DNA from: an uncultured Chlorobiaceae bacterium
GTDB taxonomy: Bacteria; Bacteroidota; Chlorobiia; Chlorobiales; Chlorobiaceae
Direction of reading: 5' to 3'
DNA: 34,241 nucleotides
Assembly: GCA_903940125.1 (NCBI GenBank)
Contig: CAJAJL010000020.1
Span: 1-34,241, forward strand
Made by a program: the position numbers and the translations under genes. Positions 17,780 through 26,440 of this stretch are shown here, in pieces (within the stretch, counting starts at the first letter, position 1; every line of letters starts with the position of its first letter). The notes under the pieces are model-generated. The model was not told the origin of the DNA. It did not search any database and worked only from the letters and a program-made list of their open reading frames with translations.

Positions 17780-18112
17780 TTACATAAATATTGGAAAATT
17801 CTAAAAATTTATTTTTTTATACGGTTCAATTTTTTGCTCTTAAGTATATAAAGTTTAGAAAAAAAAGAGAGTTCAAAGAAGAAGTTGCCCCATAACGAAT
17901 GCTCCCTATGTTGTTGTTGCTTCCTCAACGTTTTTTTTTGAAGGTTGCGACGCTTTGGCCTGCCACTCGGGTGTTAAAGCTCAGCAGAAGGAGGAAGTAT
18001 TTCTGTTAAGTGCTTTTTATATCTACTCATTGCACAGAATAAGTATTATTCCGTATTTCTGTTTTTATTATTATCTTCAATTCCCTGATTCGATTCAGTT
18101 AATTGACAGCAG
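17780..18112. other. A+T-rich intergenic region upstream of the tRNA genes
   Basis: No gene is evident. The segment is strongly A+T-rich at 17760-17870 with several poly-T/A runs, then more balanced. It should contain the promoter for the two plus-strand tRNAs, but I cannot pick out a dependable -35/-10 pair. Confidence 0.4.
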
Positions 18113-18185
18113 GCCCTTGTAGCTCAGTGGATAGAGCAGTAGTTTCCGAAACTAAAGGTCGGCAGTTCAAGTCTGCCCAAGGGCA
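18113..18185 (+). tRNA. tRNA-Arg (anticodon CCG)
   Basis: A full cloverleaf is visible. The acceptor GCCCTTG (18113-18119) pairs with CAAGGGC (18178-18184), with discriminator A. The D arm is GCTC...GAGC. The anticodon loop TTCCGAA gives CCG, reading the CGG Arg codon. The T arm is GGCAG-TTCAAGT-CTGCC. CCA is not encoded. A 27-43 G-A mismatch next to the anticodon stem is common in this tRNA. Confidence 0.95.
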
Positions 18186-18201
18186 CAGAAAAGAGGTATT
18201 T

Positions 18202-18274
18202 CGGGGTGTGGCTCAGTTGGTAGAGTGCTGCGTTCGGGACGCAGAGGTCGTGGGTTCGAGTCCCGCCACCCCGA
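18202..18274 (+). tRNA. tRNA-Pro (anticodon CGG)
   Basis: The acceptor CGGGGTG (18202-18208) pairs with CACCCCG (18267-18273), discriminator A. The D arm is GCTC...GAGT. The anticodon stem CTGCG/CGCAG encloses loop TTCGGGA, giving CGG for the CCG Pro codon. The T arm is GTGGG-TTCGAGT-CCCGC. It lies 16 bp after tRNA-Arg and is presumably co-transcribed with it. CCA is not encoded. Confidence 0.96.
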
Positions 18275-18280
18275 CACCAG

Positions 18281-18314
18281 AGGCGATTATGGCAGGTTCC
18301 ATAGTCGCCTTTTT
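18281..18314 (+). terminator. Intrinsic terminator after the tRNA pair
   Basis: AGGCGATTATGG (18281-18292) pairs with CCATAGTCGCCT (18299-18310) around a 6-nt loop, with one G-T wobble in 12 pairs. A run of T follows immediately. It lies 6 nt past tRNA-Pro and would end the tRNA transcript before the convergent transporter gene. Confidence 0.88.
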
Positions 18315-18351
18315 CCGTTTTAGCCTCTGTGACTCAATTGTTCAGCATGAA

Positions 18352-19614
18352 TCAGTTGCCAAGAGTATACCAGAGCAGGAAAAGTGAAGAGACTGTCATT
18401 AGAAGAAAGGTTGCAATACCGAAAAAATTGGACCAGAAATTATTGGTATAGCGCCCCATTATTTTTTTGTTGTTGCAGATATGCAGAATGAGTGCAATCA
18501 GTACCGGTGCGGTTACCCCATAGAGCACTGCTGTATAGATCAATGCCTGAATAGGACTTATTCCTACGAAATGGATAAGCAGACCGATGATGAGTGAGAG
18601 CGCCATCGTGATGTAAAATCCCGGCGCTTCATTATACTTTTTATCAAGCCCCTCTTTCCAGCCGAAGGTTTCCGCCATCATATAACTTAATGCTCCTCCA
18701 AGAACCGGAATGGCAAGAAATCCTGTACCGATAACTCCCAGAGCAAATAAGAGATAAGCCTGATCTCCGGCAAGCGGTCGTAATGCACGGGCCGCTTCTT
18801 CCACAGTATTGATGTTATGAATCCCCGCATTGAAGAGTACTGTTCCTGCCGCTAAAATTATAAAGTAAAAAACCACATTGGTAAAGAGCATTCCTCCTTT
18901 GACATCGGCTTCCATATCGGCAATAATTTTTTTATCGACAAACAGATGCTTTTCGTGCCGCTCTTCAACTTCCATTGAAGTCTGCCAGAAAAAAAGATAT
19001 GGTGAAATCGTTGTGCCGAGAATACCGACCAGGGTTATGAAATAGGCCTTGCTGGGTGTAAACGTCGGGATAAATGTGTCTTTTAATACATGAAGCCAGT
19101 CGACACCGATAAGAAAGGGAATGAGTATGTAGCTTATAAGAGTGATGCACAGCCATTTCAGGATCATGGATATTTTATGGTATGACCAGAAAATGACGCT
19201 GTAGAGAATAAGCAGTGTGAAGAGTATTGAGAAAGAATACGCTGGAATAACAGGGAATAACAGATTTCCAACAGCTCCCATTCCCGCAATGTCGGCTCCG
19301 ATGTTAAGCGTAATCGAGGGGAAGCTTATAAAAAGAATGGCATAGAGCAAGAATTTTGGATAATACCTCTTTATGGTTCCGGTGAGGCCGTGATTGGTAA
19401 CCAGCCCTATACGGGCGCACATTTCCTGAATGGACACCATTAACGGGTAAGTGACGATGGCGCTCCAGAGCAGCTGCGATCCAAATGCTGCGCCTGCCTG
19501 CGTATAGGTTGCTATCCCTGAAGGATCATCATCACTCGCTCCGGTAATAAGACCCGGCCCAAGAATCCCCCAGAACCTTTTTATTAGGCCGGCTTTTTTA
19601 GCTTTTGTCTCCAT
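18352..19614 (-). CDS. NRAMP-family divalent cation transporter, DPSG variant
   Basis: The 420-aa integral membrane protein has about eleven hydrophobic helices. TM1 carries GPGLITGASDDDPSGIATYTQ in place of the canonical NRAMP DPGN motif. CARIGLVTNHGL after TM2 is conserved in the family. The TM6 region reads TTISPYLFFWQTS where classical MntH/NRAMP has MPHN, so the Met that confers transition-metal preference is absent. Canonical NRAMPs co-transport Mn(II) or Fe(II) with protons; this subfamily, frequent in bacteria, may prefer other ions such as Mg(II), by analogy with NRAMP-related Mg transporters. It is divergent from the RyR-AAA gene with 164 bp between them and converges on the tRNA terminator. 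Confidence 0.88.
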   Translation of the reverse strand: METKAKKAGLIKRFWGILGPGLITGASDDDPSGIATYTQAGAAFGSQLLWSAIVTYPLMVSIQEMCARIGLVTNHGLTGTIKRYYPKFLLYAILFISFPSITLNIGADIAGMGAVGNLLFPVIPAYSFSILFTLLILYSVIFWSYHKISMILKWLCITLISYILIPFLIGVDWLHVLKDTFIPTFTPSKAYFITLVGILGTTISPYLFFWQTSMEVEERHEKHLFVDKKIIADMEADVKGGMLFTNVVFYFIILAAGTVLFNAGIHNINTVEEAARALRPLAGDQAYLLFALGVIGTGFLAIPVLGGALSYMMAETFGWKEGLDKKYNEAPGFYITMALSLIIGLLIHFVGISPIQALIYTAVLYGVTAPVLIALILHICNNKKIMGRYTNNFWSNFFGIATFLLMTVSSLFLLWYTLGN

Positions 19615-19778
19615 AGCGTCTTGATAATCAATTATTTATAGTGGTGCCGGCATCGAACCTATGATATGTAATATATATTTAATGTATACTATCGGCTTTG
19701 GAAAGCGGATTATAAAGAGCATTTTCTAAAATACATCCATCATTTCTGAAAGTCAGGGTTGTTTTTTTCAATATTCTA

Positions 19779-22424
19779 ATGTCACCGGCAATGCGGAAAA
19801 AAAAGGATTTACTTTCAGTTTTTGTTACCGGTGATGTTACTATTGATTGGAATATCGCACATGTCTCACGTGAATCGCATGAACAAACTGACTGGATTGG
19901 CGAAGATATTTGCAGAATGAGCTGGCAATATGGCAGTGCGGTTCTGCTTGCTGACCTCATTACGGCCATGACGACTCAGCTCAAGGAAGAGCTGCTTTTT
20001 CCCATAGAGGTTACGAGTACTCACACAACCACACAAGAGCCGATTGATCCATACGACCCGCACTACTACCACTGCTACTCTGTTTGGGCTCCTTACCGTG
20101 ACAAGGAAGCTCCCGATACTGTCATCTGGCGGGTTGAGCGGTTTCTCGGTCTTGACCGGTCATCCAAAATAGCTACGGAACACATTGGTGTTGACGATGT
20201 TCCCACCGGTTCCAAAAATGCGGATATTATTGTTATCGATGATGGCAATCTTGGTTTCAGAGATCACCCTGCTCATTGGCCCCAGGCGATACGTCATCCT
20301 CAAAAGGATAAAAAAGCTCCCTGGATTATTGTTAAGATGACCGGCCCTGTTGCTGAGGGAGCCTTATGGGAGCATCTTGTGTCCAAATTTTCGGATCGTC
20401 TTATTGTTGTTTTATCCATTAACGATTTGCGGCAGTCGGCCATTCAGGTGAGCGCTCAAATTTCATGGGAAAAAACAGCTCAGGAACTGATCTGGGAACT
20501 GACTCACAACCCAATGATCAACACGCTAACTCACTCAGCGTATAGTATCGTTTCATTTGGCCCGACTGGAGCAGTGCTTCTGCCGGGACATAAAAAGAGT
20601 GATGAAGCACCTCAGCTTCTGTTTGATCCATTTTATATGGAACGTGAATGGCCGGCAGGAAAAGGGAAAATTATCGGCAAAACATCGGTATTGTTATCAG
20701 GAATCGTTCGTGAAATCATCATCAATACTGAAAATCCCGATCTTACCAGAGGAATTCAGTCCGGTATTACAGCAATGCGTTATCTCCATAAGGCCGGATA
20801 TGAAAAAGATACAGACTTTTCACCCCGGTTGCGCTTTCCCATTGAAGGTGTCATTACCTCGTTGAAAAGCCTCGATATGCCACTTGCAAGTGCTGATTTT
20901 CCAATATTTGATATAGAAAACAAATCACAGCCCTCTTCCTGGACAATCCTAAGGGATCGATACCATGATGACCTTGAAGAGTTGAGTCAGCGGATTGTTC
21001 TTGAGGGCGCCAAAGCGGCATTGAACAATGTTCCGATTGGTGAGTTCGGGGAACTGGTTACGGTGGATCGTCAGGAGATTGAGTCATTGAGAAGTATTCA
21101 TAGTCTGATTGCAGAATATTGCAATCAGCAGGAAGAACGTCCTGTTTCAATAGCAGTTTTTGGCCCTCCAGGGTCAGGCAAATCATTTGCCGTCAAGCAA
21201 ATTGCCAAGGTTGCCAGTCCTGACAAAAAAATTGCAGAGAAAACGCTGACATTTAACCTTTCTCAGTTCAAAGGTCCGGCTGATCTCATCGATGCTTTTC
21301 ATCAGATTCGGGATATTGCTTTATCAGGTAAAATTCCGCTGGCATTTTGGGATGAATTTGATTCATCGCTCGATGGTAAACCCTTGGGCTGGCTGCGTTT
21401 TTTTCTGGCTCCAATGCAGGATGGCGAGTTTCAGCAAGGCCAGTTGACCCATCCTATAGGCAAAGCTATTTTTGTTTTTGCGGGAGGTACCTCTTCCAGC
21501 CTTGATTCTTTTACGAAATCAAAAAAACAACACCAGTTTATCGAAGCAAAAGCCCCCGACTTTCTAAGCCGCCTTAAAGGGTTTCTCAACGTCCTTGGGC
21601 CGAATCCGCAGCTATCGGAGGAACGTGATGACCCTTATTTTATAGTACGACGTGCCCTTCTTCTGCGATCACTGTTCGAGCGGTTGACACCTCAATTGTT
21701 TGATGGAAACCATAAACTCCGAATCGATACCGGAATCATGCGCGCATTTTTCCGGGTTGATTCCTATCGACACGGTTCCCGTTCGATGGAGGCAATTGTT
21801 GCTATGAGCAGGCTTGGAAACGCAACACATTTCAATCGATCCTACCTGCCTCCTGAAGAACAACTCAGACTCCATGTTGATCCTCACTCTTTTGTGGCAC
21901 TTGTTCATCATCTTGAACTCAGGGAACAACTTCTCGAAAAATTAGCCCGTCTTAACCATAAATTGTTTCATAACAATCTTAAAAGCCAGGGCTATGTCTG
22001 GGGAAAGGTGACCGATGAAGATGCTGATCCAAAAACGCACAGCTCCCTTGTCAGCTTTTCTGCCCTGTCACCCCATGAGCGGGAAGAGAATCGTGCGGCT
22101 GTCCGCGATATCCCCAATAAACTTGCGACGTTTGGATACGCCATAGTTCCAATGCGTAACAATGAGCAGGCGGTTGAATTTCCGATTCCGGAGCTGAAGG
22201 AAATGGCTAAACTTGAACACGAGAGGTGGATGGATGCCAAACTGAAGGATGGGTGGAAATATTCTCCTCACACCAACAAAGAGAAAAAGCTCCACGCTCT
22301 GCTTGTCGATTGGGAAAGACTCTCGAAAGAGGAAAAAGATAAAGACAGTTCGCTGGTTTCAGAAAGCATACCTCGTTTACTGAAGGAGGCGGGTTATACA
22401 ATAGTTAAACTCTCCCATACATGA
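19779..22424 (+). CDS. PfkB-like / AAA ATPase / RyR-domain protein, 881 aa
   Basis: Three regions are visible. Residues ~10-370 look like a ribokinase/PfkB fold: VFVTGDVTIDWNI at the start, ADIIVIDDGNLGFR, LIVVLSINDLR, then YSIVSFGPTGAVLLPG and GIQSGITAMRYL. Residues ~440-640 are an AAA-type ATPase with Walker A GPPGSGKS (462-469) and Walker B FWDEFD (D525, E526). The C-terminus (~805-870) is a RyR domain: ELKEMAKLEHERWMDAKLKDGW, then LVDWERLSKEEKDKD. Prokaryotic RyR domains are thought to sense nucleotide-like ligands and often occur in conflict or signalling proteins. No membrane segment is seen, so it should be cytosolic. A P-type ATPase gene follows 65 bp later. An internal ATG at 19791 is an alternative start; neither has a clear Shine-Dalgarno. 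Confidence 0.82.
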   Translation: MSPAMRKKKDLLSVFVTGDVTIDWNIAHVSRESHEQTDWIGEDICRMSWQYGSAVLLADLITAMTTQLKEELLFPIEVTSTHTTTQEPIDPYDPHYYHCYSVWAPYRDKEAPDTVIWRVERFLGLDRSSKIATEHIGVDDVPTGSKNADIIVIDDGNLGFRDHPAHWPQAIRHPQKDKKAPWIIVKMTGPVAEGALWEHLVSKFSDRLIVVLSINDLRQSAIQVSAQISWEKTAQELIWELTHNPMINTLTHSAYSIVSFGPTGAVLLPGHKKSDEAPQLLFDPFYMEREWPAGKGKIIGKTSVLLSGIVREIIINTENPDLTRGIQSGITAMRYLHKAGYEKDTDFSPRLRFPIEGVITSLKSLDMPLASADFPIFDIENKSQPSSWTILRDRYHDDLEELSQRIVLEGAKAALNNVPIGEFGELVTVDRQEIESLRSIHSLIAEYCNQQEERPVSIAVFGPPGSGKSFAVKQIAKVASPDKKIAEKTLTFNLSQFKGPADLIDAFHQIRDIALSGKIPLAFWDEFDSSLDGKPLGWLRFFLAPMQDGEFQQGQLTHPIGKAIFVFAGGTSSSLDSFTKSKKQHQFIEAKAPDFLSRLKGFLNVLGPNPQLSEERDDPYFIVRRALLLRSLFERLTPQLFDGNHKLRIDTGIMRAFFRVDSYRHGSRSMEAIVAMSRLGNATHFNRSYLPPEEQLRLHVDPHSFVALVHHLELREQLLEKLARLNHKLFHNNLKSQGYVWGKVTDEDADPKTHSSLVSFSALSPHEREENRAAVRDIPNKLATFGYAIVPMRNNEQAVEFPIPELKEMAKLEHERWMDAKLKDGWKYSPHTNKEKKLHALLVDWERLSKEEKDKDSSLVSESIPRLLKEAGYTIVKLSHT

Positions 22425-22489
22425 TAAGCAAGCCTGGTTCCGTTCATTTATAATAGGTCAGTGGTTATATTTTTCAAGAAGGGTATATC

Positions 22490-25051
22490 ATGAAAAATGC
22501 CATAACTTCAGTTGGAATTGCTGGACTTTCAGAAGCTGAAGCTTCAGAGCGATTAGCTTCGGAGGGTTATAATGAATTGCCATCGACTGGAAAGCGGAGT
22601 ATTTTTTCTACTGCGTTTGAGGTTATTCGTGAGCCGATGCTGTTGCTGCTGGTTTCCTGTGGAGCAGTCTATCTGGTGCTTGGCGATGTGCAGGAGGCGC
22701 TCATGCTTCTTGGTTTTGTTTTTTTTGTCATGGGCCTGACTCTCTATCAGGAACGAAAAACAGAAAATGCGCTCGAAGCCTTAAGGGATCTTTCAAGTCC
22801 ACGCGCTCTGGTCATCAGGGATGGAGCAGAACGGCGCATTGCCGGACGCGAAGTAGTACAGAGTGATATCATTATTGTCAATGAGGGTGATCGGGTTCCC
22901 GCCGATGCTGTACTCATCTCCTGCCTGAATCTTTCAGTTGATGAATCGTTATTAACCGGTGAATCTGTTCCGGTCAGAAAATCCGATAATGAAACGGATG
23001 GCAAAGAGGTGCATCCTGGCGGAGATGATCTTCCTTTCATCTATTCGGGAACCCTTGTTGTTCAGGGGCAGGGGATTGCCCGTGTTACTGCAACCGGTAT
23101 CAGGAGTGAAATCGGAAAAATCGGAAAGGTTTTACAAGCTGTGGAGACGGAAGAGACCCCATTGCAGCAGGAAACAGGGGTATGGGTTCGTAATCTGGCT
23201 TTTGTCGGGCTTTTCTTATGCGTTGTGGTGATTGTATTCTATAGTCTTAGCCGCAGCGATCTTCTTAACGGCATACTTGCAGGGATTACCCTTGCCATGT
23301 CAATTCTTCCTGAAGAGCTGCCTGTTATTCTGATTATTTTTCTTGCTCTTGGGGCATGGCGCATGTCAAAAAAACAGGTACTTACACGACGTATGCCGGC
23401 GATAGAAGCACTCGGTTCGGCGACTGTTCTCTGTGTTGACAAAACCGGTACGCTCACCATGAACCGTATGACGGTAAGTAAACTCTTTGCCGGGGGAGAG
23501 GTTATTGATATTGGATCGAATCTAAAGGGCTCTATACCTGAAGGTTTTCATGAGCTTATCGAATTCAGTATTCTTGCCAGTCAGCTTGATCCTTTTGATC
23601 CTATGGAACAGGCAATAAAGCAGACAGGGAGAGACTATCTCACAGAGCGTGAGCATCTGCACCATGACTGGACGCTTGTACATGAATATCCGTTATCGAA
23701 AGAGCTGCTTTCACTTTCCCGCGTATGGAAATCATCGGATAGAGAAGAGTATGTGATAGCTGCTAAAGGGGCTCCTGAGGCAATCATTGATCTTTGTCAT
23801 TTTGATGCCTCCGAGATAGAGCTCCTGTCAACTCATATCAGTGAAATGGCAGATAAAGGGTTAAGGGTAATCGGTGTGGCAAGGGCACTCAGTCAACAAG
23901 CATTATTGCCTGAAAATCAGCACGATTTTGTTTTTGAATTTCTTGGCCTGATAGGGCTTGCTGATCCGGTACGGCCAACGGTGCCATCGGCAATTTCCGA
24001 ATGCTATAGTGCTGGAATTCGTGTGGTGATGATTACAGGTGATTATCCCGGTACTGCCAGGAATATTGCCAGCCAGATAGGACTGAATGATGCTGATAAG
24101 GTTATGACAGGCGCCGAAGTACAGGCTATGTCAGACATTGATCTGCAAAAGAGGATTGATGATGTGAATATTTTTGCGAGGGTTGTTCCCGAAGAAAAAT
24201 TGCGACTTGTCAAGGCATTAAAGGCTAATGGAGAAATTGTTGCAATGACAGGCGATGGAGTGAATGATGCTCCAGCGTTGAAAGCCGCCAGCATTGGAAT
24301 AGCTATGGGAGGGCGAGGAACTGATGTTGCCAGGGAGTCAGCTTCACTGGTGCTCCTTGATGATGATTTTTCTTCTATTGTGCAGGCGGTAAGGATTGGA
24401 CGCAGGATTTTTGACAATATCAGAAAAGCCATAGCCTATACTTTGGCGGTTCATGTTCCTATTGCAGGGATGCTGCTCTTTCCCGTGCTGTTTCACTTTC
24501 CTCTGGTTCTGTTGCCGGCACATATCGCTTTTCTTGAACTCATCATTGATCCGGCCTGTTCAATTGTTTTTGAAGCTGAACAGGAGGAAAAAGATGTTAT
24601 GAGCCGTCGGCCCCGTAACTCCAGGGAGCCCCTTTTCAGTCGTCAGACAGTTGTTGTAAGTATCATCCAGGGCGTTATTGTTCTTGGTGTTGTTCTCGGA
24701 GTATTCTTTTATTCCCTGAACAGGGGAGATAGTGTGCCGGAAGTGCGGGCATTGACCTTTACAACACTGATTTTTTCAAATCTTGCTCTCATTTTGACGA
24801 ATCGCTCATGGAGCCGTACATTTATCGCAACACTGCGTTTTTCCAATAAGGCGCTCCTGCCCTTACTCGCAGGAGCTGTTCTTTTGCTTGCCATTGTGCT
24901 TTATGTTCCCTTTTTTATCTCGCTATTCAGATTTTCCGGCATACATCCCCTTGATCTTGTCGTTTGTCTTCTGGCTGGCCTTGGAAGTGTGCTCTGGTTT
25001 GAGGCTCTGAAATGGTTTGGTTATTTTCGAAAAAACTATAATGCCGGATAA
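22490..25051 (+). CDS. P-type cation-transporting ATPase (P2-like, Ca2+-type subfamily)
   Basis: The 853-aa ATPase has an N-terminal cation-ATPase domain (GLSEAEASERLASEGYNELP), actuator motif LTGESVP (TGES 156-159), TM4 motif ILPEELP (274-278), phosphorylation site DKTGTLT (D317), nucleotide-binding KGAPEAII and hinge TGDGVNDAPALKAA. The TM4 motif PEELP differs from PEGLP of classical SERCA/PMCA-type pumps. TM6 reads FLELIIDPACSIVFEAE rather than the NLVTDG type. This is a recognised bacterial subfamily with unproven ion; Ca(II) or another divalent cation is likely. It is downstream of the RyR-AAA gene on the same strand (65 bp gap). Its stop is one base from the stop of the convergent EEP gene. 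AAGAAGG precedes the ATG. Confidence 0.93.
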   Translation: MKNAITSVGIAGLSEAEASERLASEGYNELPSTGKRSIFSTAFEVIREPMLLLLVSCGAVYLVLGDVQEALMLLGFVFFVMGLTLYQERKTENALEALRDLSSPRALVIRDGAERRIAGREVVQSDIIIVNEGDRVPADAVLISCLNLSVDESLLTGESVPVRKSDNETDGKEVHPGGDDLPFIYSGTLVVQGQGIARVTATGIRSEIGKIGKVLQAVETEETPLQQETGVWVRNLAFVGLFLCVVVIVFYSLSRSDLLNGILAGITLAMSILPEELPVILIIFLALGAWRMSKKQVLTRRMPAIEALGSATVLCVDKTGTLTMNRMTVSKLFAGGEVIDIGSNLKGSIPEGFHELIEFSILASQLDPFDPMEQAIKQTGRDYLTEREHLHHDWTLVHEYPLSKELLSLSRVWKSSDREEYVIAAKGAPEAIIDLCHFDASEIELLSTHISEMADKGLRVIGVARALSQQALLPENQHDFVFEFLGLIGLADPVRPTVPSAISECYSAGIRVVMITGDYPGTARNIASQIGLNDADKVMTGAEVQAMSDIDLQKRIDDVNIFARVVPEEKLRLVKALKANGEIVAMTGDGVNDAPALKAASIGIAMGGRGTDVARESASLVLLDDDFSSIVQAVRIGRRIFDNIRKAIAYTLAVHVPIAGMLLFPVLFHFPLVLLPAHIAFLELIIDPACSIVFEAEQEEKDVMSRRPRNSREPLFSRQTVVVSIIQGVIVLGVVLGVFFYSLNRGDSVPEVRALTFTTLIFSNLALILTNRSWSRTFIATLRFSNKALLPLLAGAVLLLAIVLYVPFFISLFRFSGIHPLDLVVCLLAGLGSVLWFEALKWFGYFRKNYNAG

Positions 25052-25052
25052 G

Positions 25053-26081
25053 CTATTCAGCAACATGTGCTTTCAGAAGCAGTGGCAGGTGATCGGAGTA
25101 GCCGCCTTTATATCTTCTTCTTTCATAGGTGGAATAAGGCTTGTTACCGGAAAAGTCCAGCATTTTTGAAAACGAAAAACAGCGGAAGGCATTGTTTTGA
25201 ACGTAAAGGCCTTTCTTGTCGAGCATGCCGGAAGAGAGAAGAATCTGGTCAATGTGCTGCCATTTGTTATGGAATGAGAAACTTCCAATCCCTTGATAGC
25301 CGCTCCAGCAGTTATAGAGGAACTCCCTGCCGTTTGCTTTAACCCTTGCCGCATCATCTGTTGAGCCAAGCACCTCTTTTATTGAACGATTTTCAGGTTC
25401 ATCATTGAAATCCCCCATGACAACAATATCGGCTGCCGGGTTGGCGATACGCAGACTGTCGAGGATATGCCGGGTTACCATTGCTGCCGAAACCCGCTTG
25501 CGTTCCGTCCATTGGGTATCGAAGGAGCGTGAGGGCCAGTGGTTCAGAATAACATGAAACGGATGACGGCCAGCGGAAAAACCCGCGACAATAATCTTTC
25601 GTGTCGCCTTGCCTTCAAGAGGGACGCTATACGCTTTCGACAATCCCGCTCGTAGCGTTTGCGGATTGAAGGCCAACGCAACATCAATGCCCCTCGGGTC
25701 AGACGACTCATAATAAATGGTTTTGTAACTGACACCTTTTATCGGGCTGAGTGTTCCCTTAAAGACACGCTCGTTTTCAACTTCTGCAAACGCCAGGATA
25801 TCAGGATATTTCTTGTAGTCGGGGTGCGCCTCGATGACGGAGAGGGTATGGCGAATCCGCATCTGTTTCAGAAGGAGTTTCTTCTCTGTCCACTGCATGC
25901 TGCCTTCAGGAGTGAAGTCATCGTCGTCGGTTGTCGGATCATTCGCGGGATCGAAAAGATTCTCAACATTCCACCATAGCAAAAGCACATTTTTTTCAAG
26001 CCTTGGTTTTCCTGTGGCAGTGCAGGAAATACAACATGCTATGCTGAAAAAGAGAAAAGCATAAAAGAGTAATCTTCGCAT
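25053..26081 (-). CDS. Endonuclease/exonuclease/phosphatase-family lipoprotein
   Basis: The 342-aa product starts with a lipoprotein signal (MRRLLFYAFLFFSIACCISC; lipobox ending in C at residue 20), so it should be lipid-anchored in the cell envelope. The EEP fold is shown by LLWWNVENLFDPANDPTTDDDDFTPEG (metal-binding Asn and the family hallmark), FAEVENERV (catalytic Glu), ILNHWPSRS (His), VVMGDFNDEP (Asp/Asn) and YSDHLPLLLK (catalytic Asp-His). All catalytic positions of the DNase I-like superfamily are present. Substrate is unknown; the NVENLFD subgroup includes exported nucleases and phosphodiesterases. It is transcribed convergently with the P-type ATPase gene and divergently from the toxin-antitoxin remnant. 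Confidence 0.9.
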   Translation of the reverse strand: MRRLLFYAFLFFSIACCISCTATGKPRLEKNVLLLWWNVENLFDPANDPTTDDDDFTPEGSMQWTEKKLLLKQMRIRHTLSVIEAHPDYKKYPDILAFAEVENERVFKGTLSPIKGVSYKTIYYESSDPRGIDVALAFNPQTLRAGLSKAYSVPLEGKATRKIIVAGFSAGRHPFHVILNHWPSRSFDTQWTERKRVSAAMVTRHILDSLRIANPAADIVVMGDFNDEPENRSIKEVLGSTDDAARVKANGREFLYNCWSGYQGIGSFSFHNKWQHIDQILLSSGMLDKKGLYVQNNAFRCFSFSKMLDFSGNKPYSTYERRRYKGGYSDHLPLLLKAHVAE

Positions 26082-26206
26082 AACCTCGTGCTATTTTTTC
26101 TTAACCATTATGATGATCTATCAGCAACTCTTCGACAGAGTATCCATGAATGCACTCATGAGAACAGCCGAAAATGCTCTTATGAAGACAAAGGAAGTGA
26201 AAGGAA

Positions 26207-26440
26207 ATGATAACTGATTTTAATTCAGAAACCCATAAATTAAGCGTAATATTTGATCTGCCATTAATTCATGGCCTTTCAGGATACCGAATTTATTTTA
26301 TGCAGCACGGTTTGACGGTGTACATCCTACTCATTGGTGGAAATAAGGCAACACAACAGCAAGACATTACTCGAGCAAAAGAACTTGCCCGTGAAATTAA
26401 GGAAGGAAACTATGAGCAAAGTGATAATCAGGGATTTTGA
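26207..26440 (+). pseudogene. HigB/RelE-like toxin lacking its N-terminal half
   Basis: The 77-aa frame matches only the C-terminal half of the COG3657-type RelE/HigB killer family: GLSGYRIYFMQHGLTVYILLIGGNKATQQQDITRAKELAREIKE, given here in full only to residue-type level (GYRIYF, LLIGGNK, QQQDI, AKELA). Full toxins are about 100 aa and carry a further 45-50 N-terminal residues. Here residues 1-30 (MITDFNSETHKLSVIF) show no likeness to that part. I read it as a 5'-truncated toxin fused to unrelated DNA, though a short functional variant is possible. AAAGGA precedes the ATG closely. The antitoxin gene overlaps its last 29 bases, the normal toxin-antitoxin order for this family. Confidence 0.65.

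Noticed and set aside
17760-18060. Possible small RNA in the A+T-rich region before the tRNAs
   Set aside because: No strong stem-loop or terminator was seen there, only homopolymer runs.
18103-18387. 94-codon plus-strand frame
   Set aside because: It spans both tRNA genes and the terminator, so it is a chance frame through structural RNA.
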